NCBI RefSeq assembly: GCF_018320785.1
Contig: NC_054878.1
Coordinates: 43,747,023 to 43,811,022 of the forward strand
Direction of reading: 5' to 3'
Length of the DNA stretch: 64,000 nucleotides
Source: Cheilinus undulatus
Lineage: Eukaryota; Chordata; Actinopteri; Labriformes; Labridae
Shown: positions 1 through 11,600 of the stretch, one piece after another
How the letters are laid out: each line of letters starts with the position of its first letter
Position numbering within the stretch: the stretch's first letter is position 1
The notes under the pieces: model-generated
Databases searched by the model: none
The model's input: only the letters and a program-made list of their open reading frames with translations
Told to the model about the DNA's origin: nothing
Position numbers and translations under genes: made by a program

Positions 1-121
1 GGGGAGAGAGTAATTGACAAATGCCGTGGTGGGGGGCACATGGGGACGGATCCAGCAATGTTTTCAAGTATTCTTCACTATTGGGAGATAGGGCTAATGG
101 TGGAGGTCTGCGCTCTCCGAG

Positions 122-713
122 TGCTTTTCTAGTTTAATGAATGTTTGTCATCATAGTTAAGAGAATTCAGTGATACAACAAGGTTTGAAAATTACAGAAC
201 ATGTCAGAAGCATACTTAAGGTACCAAACACACTGAGTTGAAAATCTATTAATAAAACTTTATTTAGCATTTTTCAAACAAAACAATGTAGCACCAAGTG
301 CTTTACAAACAGATAAATAGAAACATGACCCTTACCAAACCATTAAGTTGTTTGAGGGGAAGTTCCTGGAACTAAAAGTTCCTGGGACTTTTGGTCAAAA
401 AGTGTCTCAGGTGGCCGCTGGAGGTGGCAGCATGACTCACAGGCTGTTGGTCTTCACTTCACCATCATGATTTCAACGTTAAACTGATGTATTTCAGCTG
501 ACAGGATTACAACCTCCACATGGTGAAACAGAAGGTTCTAGAAGAACCACAGAGCTTCTCTGAAACTGCACAGTGTGGACTTTACTGAACACAAGAGAAA
601 TCTTCACATTTTCATTTGTATGTTAGAATTTGGTCGTCAAAATTCTTCTGGTAGTCTTTAGGTAGATAGCATAATGTTTGTTTCTCAACTTACTAAGCAC
701 AGTTTTCTCTCAG
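122..713 (+). other. Conserved intron before vWA exon 4 of copy 1
   Basis: From about 122 the sequence matches the introns before vWA exon 4 in copies 2 (23690-24319), 4 (48060-48718) and 5 (61545-63162). In copies 2 and 5 vWA exon 3 ends only about 15-20 bases before this block. In copy 1 bases 1-120 are unrelated sequence, so the neighbouring exon has been replaced or displaced. Confidence 0.6.
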
Positions 714-1277
714 GTGTGGGTGATGCTGATCTGAATGAGTTGAAATCCATCGCCTCTGACCCACATTACACTCAGGTGTACATCGTCAGTGACTTTATTC
801 TTCTGCAGAACATCACCAACAGTCTCACTGACAACCTGTGTGACAGCATCAAGGGTCCAGGTAAGGAGGGAGACTCAACATGACCCACTTATGAAAATCT
901 ACAACAAACTTGTAGACTTCAGTGATGCAGGAGTGTTTTTCCTGACAGTGGCTCTTTGACTTTTTGAATAGTTCAAAGTAATCATATGTAAAACATTAAT
1001 GCTGCTATTTACTTCCAGGTAACATCAAACCTCCGTGTAAAGAAACCAGCGTGATTTTAAACTAACTCCTACCATGTGTGACATTTCTTCTGACTGATGA
1101 AACCTCTGAGACGATGGACTCTGCAGAGTTTGCTCTGTTGACTCTTGTTGTTTTGAATCTCATGTGTTGTGTTGTATTTCACAGATGCATGAGGATGTCA
1201 TTGAAGCCGAATATGAAAATGATGAAGCATTTGGTGCTGCTTCCATCGAACTGCAACAACTTCCAGATCAAGATTAA
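714..1277 (+). pseudogene. Copy 1, 3' part: vWA exon 4 joined to tail exons, no Ig pair B or TM
   Basis: Three exons are visible: vWA exon 4 (714-860), tail exon 1 (1019-1050) and tail exon 2 (1185-1277, TAA at 1275). The vWA part reads [16 protein letters not shown] and ends in LCDSIKGP, the normal C-terminal helix of the domain. In other copies about 1.5 kb with Ig-V, Ig-C and transmembrane exons separates vWA exon 4 from the tail. Here the intron is cut at about 959 and joined to the intron just before the tail. Splicing 860 to 1019 stays in frame (phase 1), so a soluble product is possible but would lack the membrane anchor. The tail-exon donor is the weak GTGATT instead of GTGAGT. The tail has a tyrosine (AEYENDEAF) that the other copies lack. 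Exons upstream are outside the window or destroyed. Probably a pseudogene. Confidence 0.75.
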
Positions 1278-3111
1278 GTCAAGAGAAAGTCACATATGAT
1301 TTTCTGTTTCTTTTCATTGTGATTAGTCTCCTTTTTATGTTGAAGCTTGAAATTCCACTATTTTGTTTCTATTGCCGAGCAACCAGGCCAGTTGGCAGCA
1401 AGAAAGATGCACCCTTGAGTTATATCTTGGAATTGTAGTGTTATTTCACAATTAAGTTAACAGGAAATGTTGAAACTTATGGCAACAAAGAAAATGGACA
1501 GTCCAGGACGTGTCCATCATGTTTCCATCAGGAAAACGACGACAAAGAAGAACTCAATCCCAACAAGGAGATTTGGCACTTTTTTCATGGGCGCAACCCA
1601 CATACTCAGCTCTATGGCTCATCCCACAAATGCATGATCCTTACAAATGTGGCATCATTTAAAAGGGTAATAAACAGGCTTTCCAACGGTAAAACATTTA
1701 TTACCAAGAAGCATTGTTACATCAAAGAAATAATCTACCAAACACACATTTCCTTACTTTTTGTTCTAAGTTCATTTACCTTATCATGTGACTACCAGTG
1801 ATCATGTGACCTGATGTAATCTTTCAAGGAAACAACTTGGTGGTCATTTTTGTAATTTTGTCCATTTTTTTACTTCCATATTTTTGCTTCATATATAATA
1901 AAATACTTTCTAAAGACTCTTGTAGCACTTTATTTTAGTTTGCCCTAATTTCCTGATAATTTTGTAGCAATAAGGTGGTAATGACTTAGTAATAAATTAC
2001 CATTTGACCTAGTGATAACAGACTATTTACCTGGTAATAGTGCATTATTATCAAGTAATTCCTCATTGTGGCAGTTCTCTGGTAATTAGGTGTTATTTTA
2101 TTTCAACCCTAACACCCTAACCTTACTCCTAAACCTAATACATCTATCAAAAAATCCAGGACATAGACTGGTCCTTGTTGGAAACCGAATTCTGCTGTTC
2201 ATAACCTAACCCTATCCTAATTGCTACCCTAACCCCCAAACCAGGGGTGTCAAACTCAAGGCTTGTGGGCCAAATCCCGCCAATGATACCATTATACCCG
2301 GCCCGCAAGATCATACCATAATTTTAATTTAACTGGCCCACTAGAATGAGGTCTGCATATCATGAATAGTATAAATGTGTAAACTTAACCATGATGATTT
2401 AAAATATCCTTGGTAAATCATGAAAATATGAAAAGTAAAGAGTAAAAAATATTAGATTAAAATGTGGGAAAAGATATTAATTTGTGTTTATACTTTTTAT
2501 ATCATATTTTGACCTTTTGGATTCAAAATTTAAATTCAAGGTCATATTTTGACCTTTTAAACTCATTTTTTTGACTTTTTAATCCCATATTTGACTATTA
2601 AACTCATTATTTTGGTTTTTCAAGCCCATATGTTGACCCTAAAAGTCACCTGAAAATTTTTCAGGAAGAAATCACGTTAATTTAAAGGGTCAAAATAAAG
2701 AAATGATCAAGAAACTTATATAATATATATCTTATTACTGAGAAATTACCTGGTAAAATACCACCTGATTACCAGAAAATGTCCAAAATTAGGGTTAGGG
2801 TTAAATGTCATGTAATTACCAGAGAGTTGCCACAGTATCACCAGGAATTCAAACTAATAACATGAGAACAGACACAATAATACAAGGGTAAGATTTGGGC
2901 TTGAAGGGTGGCAGTTAGGGTTAAATAATTACCAGAGAATTGCCACAGTATTATGAGAGTTTGGGTAAGGAAGAGGGTTAGGATAACAGCAAAATACCAT
3001 CTAATTACCAGAGAATTACAACAATATTACAGAGAGTAAGGGCAAAACACCACCTCATTATCAGAGACTTACCTTTACTGTCAACAGTATGTGCCATATG
3101 TCCTCTCACAC

Positions 3112-3138
3112 TACACACACACACACACACACACACAC
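3112..3138. repeat. (CA)n microsatellite
   Basis: Uninterrupted CA dinucleotide run of about 13 units. Confidence 0.95.
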
Positions 3139-5816
3139 CTGAAACAGACTGAATCATGTGCCAGGAGTGAAATATGCAACCCATCAGATATGATGTTTGT
3201 TGTTGTCATGATCTGGAGACTTTCAACTGAGAAAATGATGTTGATAAAGTCAAGAACATTGAAGATCAGCCTCTTTATGTTTTAACCCTTTGACTGCTAT
3301 ATTCAGGCTGTTTAGAGAGATCACAGGATGTGCTGCCTGCAAAGAGCAACCTTATTTAGTCCAAAAGTCCGCAAACTCAAAGAATCCTTGATAAACGTAC
3401 TATGCAGACAAAGCCTAAAGGTCTGGTTAGCTCAGGGATCAGAACCCGCAGCTCCAAAGCCCTGCAGCGAGAACCAGTACGGTCCTGTCCTGAGAAGGAG
3501 GGGCCAGGCTGTAGGAGTTTTGTGCACATACCAAGAAGAGCTAAGTTGTTATCATCTGAGCTTTGCTTTTGTACAACAAGAGGGGAGAAGGGAAACGTGA
3601 CACTAGATCAGGGTTATTCAACCAAAGAGCCAAATTGTTGAAAAATACCTTTGCAAGAGCAACAATCTAAGTGGTGAAAACTGGCAAAAACAGCTTGAAG
3701 TAGCAATAACAATAAGTTAAAGGTGAAAAAAATGGTCAAAAAGCAACAAAAATGGGTGAAAATGGGAGGAAAAGCTTAAGAAAGTAGCAAAAATAGGTGA
3801 GAAGTGACAAAGAATGAGTTACAGGGAGTAAAAAATGGTCCAAAAGTGGCAAAGACGAGGCGAAAAATGAGTGAGAAGTGCCTACAATGGGCAAAAAGCA
3901 GTCAAGAGCGGCAAAAATGGGCAAAAAAATAGGAAACAAGTGGTATTTCATGGTAAAATGTAGCTTAAACTGGTCATAAGTGGTGGAAAAAAATGGTGAA
4001 AAGAGAAAAAATGGGATAAAAGTGGCAAAAAAAGTGGTTGATATGGGCAAAACTAGGAAAACAGTGGTATTTATTGGAATTTGTAAATTAGGTGGGTGAA
4101 AACAGAGAGAAAAAACTGTGACATTAGTGACATTACAACGCCCTCTGCTGGCAGTAAGGGGTATATTGCATCACTTCTGCCCTCTCGTCAGTCTGCTCAG
4201 AGCTCGACTGAGAGAGGCGTGTTGTGAAAATAGAACCATGTTGACAGCGTTTTGCTCTTTCTGAATTCATTCAGATTAAAATCAAGCTCCATGAGACCAG
4301 CCTGTGTCCTTGTTTCCTTTGAGCACCTGAACACAATGCAGCGTAGCTGGAATGGGCAGCTCTGTTCAGGCTACAGTAGCATCAAACAAGTAAAGGAAGA
4401 GGGAAAGGAGGCAAAGGGATCATCAGTCATGGGCTGCTTGTGCCAAAAGAACAGGTAAGATCACATTTTATTGTTCTCAGCTGTTCTGTGACATCTGAAT
4501 AATTAATTAGAAGATTGCTGAGTTTAATGGTGAAAAAGTGAATTAGAGTGGTCCTGCTACATTTGCTGGTAGATGTATTGTTGTTAAAAGCTTTTGGCTT
4601 CTAGATATTTGGGCTAAATGAGTGTAGATGTGGAGCTGTCCTTGGTGCTGAAGACTGAGACTAACAGTTGTCAGAGAGAGAGGCAGAGCTAGGCTCACTG
4701 TGAACAGCTGATTCTGAGCTTCTCTCCTGTGTTTATTTTGAGTGGTTATTGAGTTGGAAATATATTTTTTTGGACAGCTTTAGAAAGGTTTTCGGTGGAT
4801 AACATGATAAAAAAAGAAAATAAAGAGTTTGATGTCTGTGTGTAATTTTGCCATGCTGTAATGTACTGTAGAGATTACTTTGTACGTTGTTTGGTTGTTC
4901 TGTGTTGCTCATTTATCGACCAACTCAGTCTCCAAGGTTCCAGATGATTTAATGCTGGTTTGGATTTAAAAAGGGACGGTCTTTTGAAGATACCGGGGTG
5001 ATTTTTCGATGATTTAATTAAAGAAAAGAAAGAAACAGTCGACAAACGCATCTTTATACGCAGTAAACCAGAATTGTCAAACTTAATCACAGCAGGAGCC
5101 GAATTTTGAATTTGGGTCCAACCTAAGGGCCAAACAAGGTCAACACCTAATCATAAACTGTCAACCTCATTTTCACCAGCAATGAATTATGGGAGAAAAA
5201 AACCTTTGCACTGATGATAAATGATTTTGGGATTTAAACAGTAAAAGTTTAAAGGCTCAAAATTGGAGATAAAAATTCAAACTTTTTCGCTCAAAAGGCA
5301 TTTCAAGTCAAAATTCTGTTTTTAAAAGGCAAATATACAAGAAAGTTTAAACCATGAATTTTCATGGTCAAAATATGAGATAAACTTCCAAATCATCAGT
5401 TAAAAATGTCAAAAGCTTAGAAAAAAAGTACATTTTGAGTTTTACAGGTCAAGATATTACTTAAACTTGGGGCGCTAGAGAGCCACTAATGGAGTAAGTT
5501 ACACTTTTCAGAGCTCCTGCAGAACCTTTATTAATTTAGAAATTATTCGGTGTGTACATCTCAAATGACATACAAATATCGAAAATATAAAACTACAAGC
5601 TAAACACTAGCAAAGTCCAAGAAAATCGATGTGGATGGTATCGGGTCTTTGAAAATTTAGGTACGATGGCCCAACCTGCACAAGGCCTAAAACATCCTCG
5701 GGGAAAAGTGAGAGGCATCTGGCTGCAGCCCTCGGGCAAACCTCTACGCTGGGGCGTGACATATATTACCCGCAACGAAATTTCAGCTCTATCCGCTTGC
5801 CGACAGGCTGACCCTA

Positions 5817-5955
5817 AATCTAACCAGTCGGGTTTTAATGCCTAAACCTAACCAGTCGGATTTTAATGCCTAAACCTAACCAGTCGGATTTTAATGCCTA
5901 AATCTAACCAGTCGGATTTAAACGCCTAAACCAAACCAGTCGGATTTTAATAGCG
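5817..5955. repeat. 28-bp tandem repeat, about five units
   Basis: The motif CCAGTCGG recurs at 5824, 5852, 5880, 5908 and 5936, exactly 28 bases apart. The unit is roughly CTAAACCTAACCAGTCGGAT followed by TTTAATGC. Confidence 0.9.
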
Positions 5956-6064
5956 TAGACCCATATGCCCCAGCGTACGGGGCTATGCTAATGTGTCATA
6001 AGCACTGCAGTGTAGTCATGCTAAGCACACTCTCACATCCACAAACCACACAAGAAAAATCCCC

Positions 6065-6175
6065 CAGAGAGATCCTCTCCATCTCTCTGATGGTGAGATA
6101 ATGTGCCACCACAGAGTGTTGCAAGAGTTTCTCTAAGCTAAAAAAAGAAAAGAAGACACGCACATCAGTAAATGG
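6065..6175 (+). other. Relic of the intron upstream of vWA exon 1
   Basis: This block (GAGATCCTCTCCATCTCTCTG through ACGCACATCAGTAAATGG) matches the intron segments before vWA exon 1 in copies 2 (18835-18945), 4 (46180-46290) and 5 (58815-58925). No vWA exon follows; the match stops and a minisatellite begins. It is either a leftover of a further array copy or a misplaced partial duplication. Confidence 0.6.
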
Positions 6176-6199
6176 CTACTGGATATTGAGCTATTATTG

Positions 6200-6335
6200 T
6201 TGCAAAAGTATTTGCAAATGCGTAAAAAATTTGTGCACAAATCTGCAAATGCAAAGGCAAATTTGAAAATGCATACACAAATCCACAAATGTATGCACAT
6301 ATCTGCAAATACGTGTTTAGACCTGCAAATGTGTG
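6200..6335. repeat. Degenerate 20-bp-type minisatellite
   Basis: Imperfect units built on CAAATCTGCAAATGC / CACAAATCCACAAATG. They are the reverse complement of the repeat at 40770-41030. Confidence 0.65.
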
Positions 6336-6900
6336 TAATTCATTCATTCATTCATTCAACCTTTATTTAATCTTGAGATGCCATTAAGAGCGTGCTCTCA
6401 TTTGCAATGACGTGGAGAGTGCATTAAAAAATAAATGCAAGACAATAAGTAAGGAGAAAGAAACACAAATGCAAATAGACATAGATACTTGAGAATAAGT
6501 GGAGCACAGTTTAAAAACAGTTACAAACATATACATAGTAGTTCCTTATCATGTTTTGAAACTGTCCTATGTTAATAACTGAGCTTAATTTTTGTGTTTG
6601 CTGTACAGTATTCCAGCTGTGGGCTGCACAAAAGCTGAAAGATATTTCTCCAGTTTTAGTGGTTACTCTAGGAACTTTAAGCATTATCTAGTCACTTAAA
6701 CAGGTTTGATAATGGCTAGTGGACACGTTTAATAAAGAGATGAAGTATAACAGCAGATGTCCAGACAGAGCTTTATAAATAAAAAGTAACCAGTGCCTGT
6801 CTCATCTAACTGATAATGAGGGCCTGCCCACTTTATCAAACAGGATGCAGTGGTGAGTTGAGTAACTGTCGCAGTAATGAATCTTAGGGAGGAATGATAC
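6336..6900 (-). mobile_element. Possible LINE 3' end, ATTC-tailed
   Basis: Begins with (ATTC)n followed by AACCTTTATTTAATCTTGAGATGCC. This is the style of reverse-complemented 3' ends of teleost LINE/SINE elements. No coding sequence is preserved, so assignment is tentative. A TTAACCCTTT motif at about 6917 opens another unassigned stretch to about 7760, in which I see no gene. Confidence 0.35.
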
Positions 6901-7759
6901 ACTGAGTCTAGTGGTTTAACCCTTTACCTACTGAGTCTAAAAATGGAGATTTGGACATATTTTGTTATTATGGCTGTAAAATAGTCAGGAAATGCCCTAA
7001 GTCTGAGAGCTTTGGTCCCTTTTCCCAGGAGTACTTGAACTTGACTTTTCAACATCTGGTTAATGATTATTGCACATTATATGGAATTGTCAGCAGTTTA
7101 AAAGAAGAAAAACACAAAAACAGATTTGTTTTTCATGGCTTTTATGAGAAGAAATTTTGTTATTGCTCATGAAGTTTTGATTTGACATTTGAAATGTGAA
7201 CCTATACATGTTTAGAACAATCAACAGTCATTTTTGGAGTCTAGGACTCTGGGTGTGCAAAACATGGTGCAAAAGATAATATACTATATACATAGGCCAC
7301 AATTAGTGCAAATAAAGGTGGAAAAATGCATTCTCAACATTCTCAAGTAACATATTGTTATTGCACATGACAGACACGCACAAATGCCACTATCTAACGC
7401 TATTTTTTGAAAACAAAACACCACTCTTGCTCGCTCTCCTTTTACTCTCTTCCTTCACTCTCCTTTCTCACTCGTAATCTGCCATAGCTGCCGTTTTCGC
7501 GTTGCTGTTTGACATTACTGTAATATATTTACCACACATCATATATTGCCCGAAAGCACAGATTCTCAACACTGTCAGCATTGGAATTTTTTACATTGAG
7601 CAAACTTTCGAGGAGTTACAGTGTTGCGGTCTCGTGATACTTCTGGTGTTTTGCTATGAATGCCAACGTCATATGGTTGCGAGTACTATAATGAACCATA
7701 TATGTGCGCATGCCCACAATTCTCAGCTTTCCAACGCCTTGGAATTTTTCTGATCGGAC

Positions 7760-8611
7760 AATCTTTGACAGAGTTACGGTAGGTGATACCTCAGAGTGAT
7801 TACAGCTCCTGTGTTATTAGCTACCAACAACACTGTGTTTGAGTCCTAATATCTGCTCGGTTATCTGCTGTTTGAGGGATGTGTGTGTGTGAAGAGTGAG
7901 AGGACAAATGTGAAAATGCCTCTCATTCAAGTGTTGTTGACTTTCACATTAAAAGCACTCAGGCAGAATAAGAACTACAGACTTGTTCTAAAGGATTTGT
8001 TAGAAGTAGCGTGTTTCTCATTGATGCAGCTTAGCTTTGGTAGTGGTGTTGCTACCATGTTTACAGCTGCTTCTCCAACCTCATTTAAAGCGACAGCACG
8101 CTGCTTTGAGTCATCATGGCCTTAGATGAAAGAGTCAACACACCTTTAGACAGAGGTTTAGGCTGTTTTTTAACGACTCACTGCAGCGCTCGGCTCAAGA
8201 CAAACCGAGTTGATCAGCTTGTGTTAAAGCCTCAAACAGGCCGACAGAGATGCTCTGCATGCTCTGCTCTGCATGTTGCTGTTATTACAGACATCAGACT
8301 TGGAGAGGAGAGAACACTCTCCCAAAAAACATCAAATTAAAAACTGAGATGAACTAATTTCATTTATGTTCACTGCACCTGAAAAGATTATATTTGCTGC
8401 ATTGATGTAAAATTCTCTGATGTTCACTCTGAAATAACCCACCACCCTAAAGGTTTCTGGGTATTTTTGGTTGACATGTCTGATGCTGTGTTAAGACAAG
8501 CTTATCTCAGAAACTTAACTACATTAAAGGAAATTGCACAACCAGTTCAACTTCAGTTCAAACAAGAAAAAGCCTCGAGAACTTTGCCAGTTTCCTCAGA
8601 CCAGATGGAGG
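7760..8611 (+). promoter_or_regulatory. Conserved 5' flank / putative promoter and 5' UTR, copy 2
   Basis: About 850 bp upstream of the signal-peptide ATG is repeated before copy 3 (31950-32975, with a SINE inserted), copy 4 (truncated, 41045-41377) and copy 5 (52740-55005, with SINE and foldback insertions). The last 230 bp, from TTCACTGCACCTGAAAAG to the ATG, are the best preserved. No TATA box is obvious. GGAAATTGCACAA is conserved in copies 2, 4 and 5 and reads GGAAATTCCACAA, closer to an NF-kB site, in copy 3. The promoter role is inferred from position and conservation. Confidence 0.5.
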
Positions 8612-8657
8612 ATGGCTCCGCTGGGGTTGATCTTCATTTTTGTGCTCCACTTTGGGG
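8612..8657 (+). CDS. Copy 2 signal-peptide exon
   Basis: ATG GCT CCG begins [15 protein letters not shown], a hydrophobic leader, and the exon ends G|GTAACT in phase 1. An ATG seven bases upstream is in another frame and reaches a stop after the donor. The ATG at 8612 is chosen because the same leader with the same donor occurs in copies 3, 4 and 5 and joins the Ig exon in frame. Confidence 0.8.
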
Positions 8658-11600
8658 GTAACTACCCTTTTTCTATTATTTATCTTTACATGTGTTAAAG
8701 TGTGTCATGGTATAGATGTGCAGATGTATGCTGATGATTGTGTTTAATATAAACATGTAAAATCAGCTGAGCTAGCAGCTAAGGAGTTAGTGGTCAGTCA
8801 TGTCTGAGGTCTAATATGAGCAGAACTAAAGGTTTGTTCTTCTGCTGTCAAAGCTCTTACATGTTTAGAGGATTAGTGTGTTGACGGGCTGCAGAGCGGT
8901 GAAGGGTTAGCACTGTCTCCTCACAGCATGAAGGTTCCTGGTTCTCCACCCGTGAATGTGTCTGTTCTCTCTGGCACTCTGGCTTCCTGCCACCACCAAA
9001 AACATGCTCCTTAGGCTAATTAGTAACTCTAAATCGGTTGTAGGTGTGGGTGTGAGGGTTCCTGGTTGTTTGTCTGTACGTGTCAGCTCTGTTACCGACT
9101 GGTGACCTGTCCAGTCCAGGATGTACCCCAGTTCTCGCCCAGTGACAGCTGGGATAGGCTCCAGCCCCCTGTGAACCTGAACGAGATAAGTGTTGTAGAA
9201 AATGGATGGATGCATAGCTGAGTTTCCGTTAGCCGGTAATTACCGGTCATTGGCTGGTAAAAAGGGCGGAAGTCCGGCAGATAAAAATATAACCGGTCAA
9301 AATGTCCGGCAGAAAACATGCAAATGACCAGATGAGTAAATACTGAATACTTGCATATTATATTTTGTGTGACCTAGAAGATATGTTGCGAGAATGCGTT
9401 AATATAAACTAAAAGTTGCCTAATCTTACTACATCTACTGTCCTGCGGTGCTGGGGTTGTTTATCTCCTCAGACGGCAAGCACATGGCTAATTATGTATG
9501 CACGATGACGTCAAAGCGAATCTATCTCTCTACTGCGCCTGCTCATTACTGCTGGAGACTCTGCAACAGTCTATGCTCTGCAGGGAAAGTTTGACCAGAG
9601 CTTTCGCATGAAGCAGAATTTTAATCTAAGTGAGGTTTTCCTGGTTAACCAAAGGCTTAATATCATCAGCGGTATGGAGGGATTTTTTTTTTATTTTTTT
9701 TTTTAACTTTTTATTTACAAGAACAAAGAACATTAGTTCATCATGGGTGATACAGTTAAAATCAAAATGTTCTGTTACACATACATACATACGTACACAT
9801 ACATCTTAACATAAAGTCTCACTATACAATGTGCATATACATGATCCATTTTTCCCAGCGTTCCACACACTTTTCCAACTGGAGTCTTAAAACAAAAGTA
9901 AGTCTCTCCATACTGTAAATTTCTTTAATGAGCCCGTACCACTGGACCAATGTTGGGGGGTCTGGTTGCAACCACCTTCTGGTTATAGCTTTCCTGGCAC
10001 TTGCCAAAAGGATCTTCAATAGGTACCTGTCCTTATGAAGGACTGTTTCCGGAATTTTACCAAGATATAAAATAACAAAAGAAAAATCTAGATCCACCCC
10101 AATTATTTTATTTATCTCGGTTGACACCTCCCTCCAAAATAATTGGATTTTGGGGCAGGCCCAAAAAACATGAAAGTGGTTAGCCATAGGGGTTCCACAC
10201 TGCCTCCAGCAGAAGCCTCGGCTCTGTGTGCCTGTTTGCAGTGCTGTTAATTTAGGGGTTATGAAAAATCTCACTACATTCTTCCAGCCAAACTCTCTTA
10301 AAGATCTTGAATTTGCGGTGGTCGCTTGTGTCTCACATATTTCTATCCAGGTCTCTTCTGATATTTGTATCCCTGATTCCTTCTCCCATTTTTGTTTAAT
10401 GGATAACGTAGAATGATTTTTAGAGGCTTGTATACTTCCATATATTCTAGAGACCAACTTTTTATTATCTTTTTTTTTATATGCCTCATGAAATATAGAA
10501 ATTAAATTGTATTCCTTCTCCTCCGTGATTTGTAATTTTTTATTATAATAATCTCTGACTTGCAGGTATCTATGGAAGTCCTGCTTCCCCAGTCCAAATG
10601 TGTCTGAAATGAACTCATAACTCTGAAATTTATTGTTTGAGATGAGGGAACAAAAGGATGTGATACCTCTCCTGACCCACTGTTTAAAGCCCCCGTCCAA
10701 TCTAGCAGGTTCAAATTCAGGATCATATGCTATCCAATTCAAGACTCTGACCTGTTTTTCTATTTGTAACTTCCTCAAAACTTTAAACCATAGTTTAAGA
10801 GTGAATACAGTCCATTGATTCAAGCTGTTATAATATCTTTCAGCTTGTTTTTTATTTCCTATTATAGATTGTATTGGAATTTTTAACTGTGTAGTTTCCA
10901 AGCATTTCCATTTAGATTCATAATTTGGAGAGCACCAGTATACTAAGGGTTTCAATTGTGCAGCATAATAGTAATCCTCTAAACATGGTAAAGCTCTTCC
11001 TCCCTTCTCTTTTTTCAGCTGTAGAGTCTTGAACTGAACCCTAGGTCTTCTACTGTTCCAAACGAACCTTGAGATCCAGGCATTCCACTCATCAAATTGT
11101 TCTTTGGGTACCTCTAGAGGCAGAGACTGGAAGAGATAAAGAAGATGTGGCAACACATTCATTTTAATGATTTCTATTCTATTACTCATATCCAGTGGGA
11201 GGAGGGTCCATCTAGAAATATCAGATTTGATCTCTTTATTAATGGGGCCGTAGTTGTTTTCAAAAAGTTTTAACATATCTTTAGTAAGGTTTATTCCTAA
11301 ATATTTTATTTTAGGCGAGTCCCATTTAAAATTATATTTACCTTTAATATCTGGGTGGGGAATATAGTTAAATGTAAGGGTTTGGGTTTTTTGAATATTA
11401 AGCTTATACCCAGAGAATAGATTATAGTTTTTTAGCAGGGACATCAATTTAGGGATGCTTGAATCTGGGCTTGTAATAAAAAGCAAAACATCATCCGCAA
11501 ACATACAAATCTTATGTTCTTCTCCTCTAATCATAGTCCCCTTTATCTCAGAGTCCTCTCTAATTGCTTGAGCTAGGGGTTCAATAAATAATGCGAATAA

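Larger units (their letters stand above)
1278..6060. other. Repeat-rich intergenic stretch between copies 1 and 2
   Basis: No supportable gene. 1950-3090 is a decayed inverted-repeat element: motifs such as TAATTACCAGAGAATTGCC on the right mirror the left. A CAGGGGTGTCAAACTCA hAT-type terminus sits inside it at 2242. 3640-4080 is purine-rich, irregularly repeated sequence with units like AAAATGGGCAAAAAGTGG. 5075-5480 is a related degenerate hAT-type non-autonomous fragment. 4140-4870 and 5480-5815 are unassigned; short ORFs there have no recognisable domain. Confidence 0.5.

Noticed and set aside
1078-1299. Short ORF with [15 protein letters not shown] across the tail intron (also 26093, 38428, 51212)
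   Set aside because: It reads through the intron between the two tail exons and overlaps the last exon in another frame; the phase-0 splice gives the HEDVIEA tail instead.
3284-3300. TTAACCCTTT motifs at 3284, 6917 and 23319 as piggyBac-like ends
   Set aside because: No matching opposite terminus with a TTAA duplication was found for any of them.
3736-4050. 104-residue Phe/Pro-rich ORF on the minus strand
   Set aside because: Translation of purine-rich repetitive sequence; no domain or conserved start.
8116-8340. Short plus-strand ORFs in the 5' flank of copy 2
   Set aside because: Not open in the paralogous flanks of copies 3 and 5, so not conserved coding sequence.
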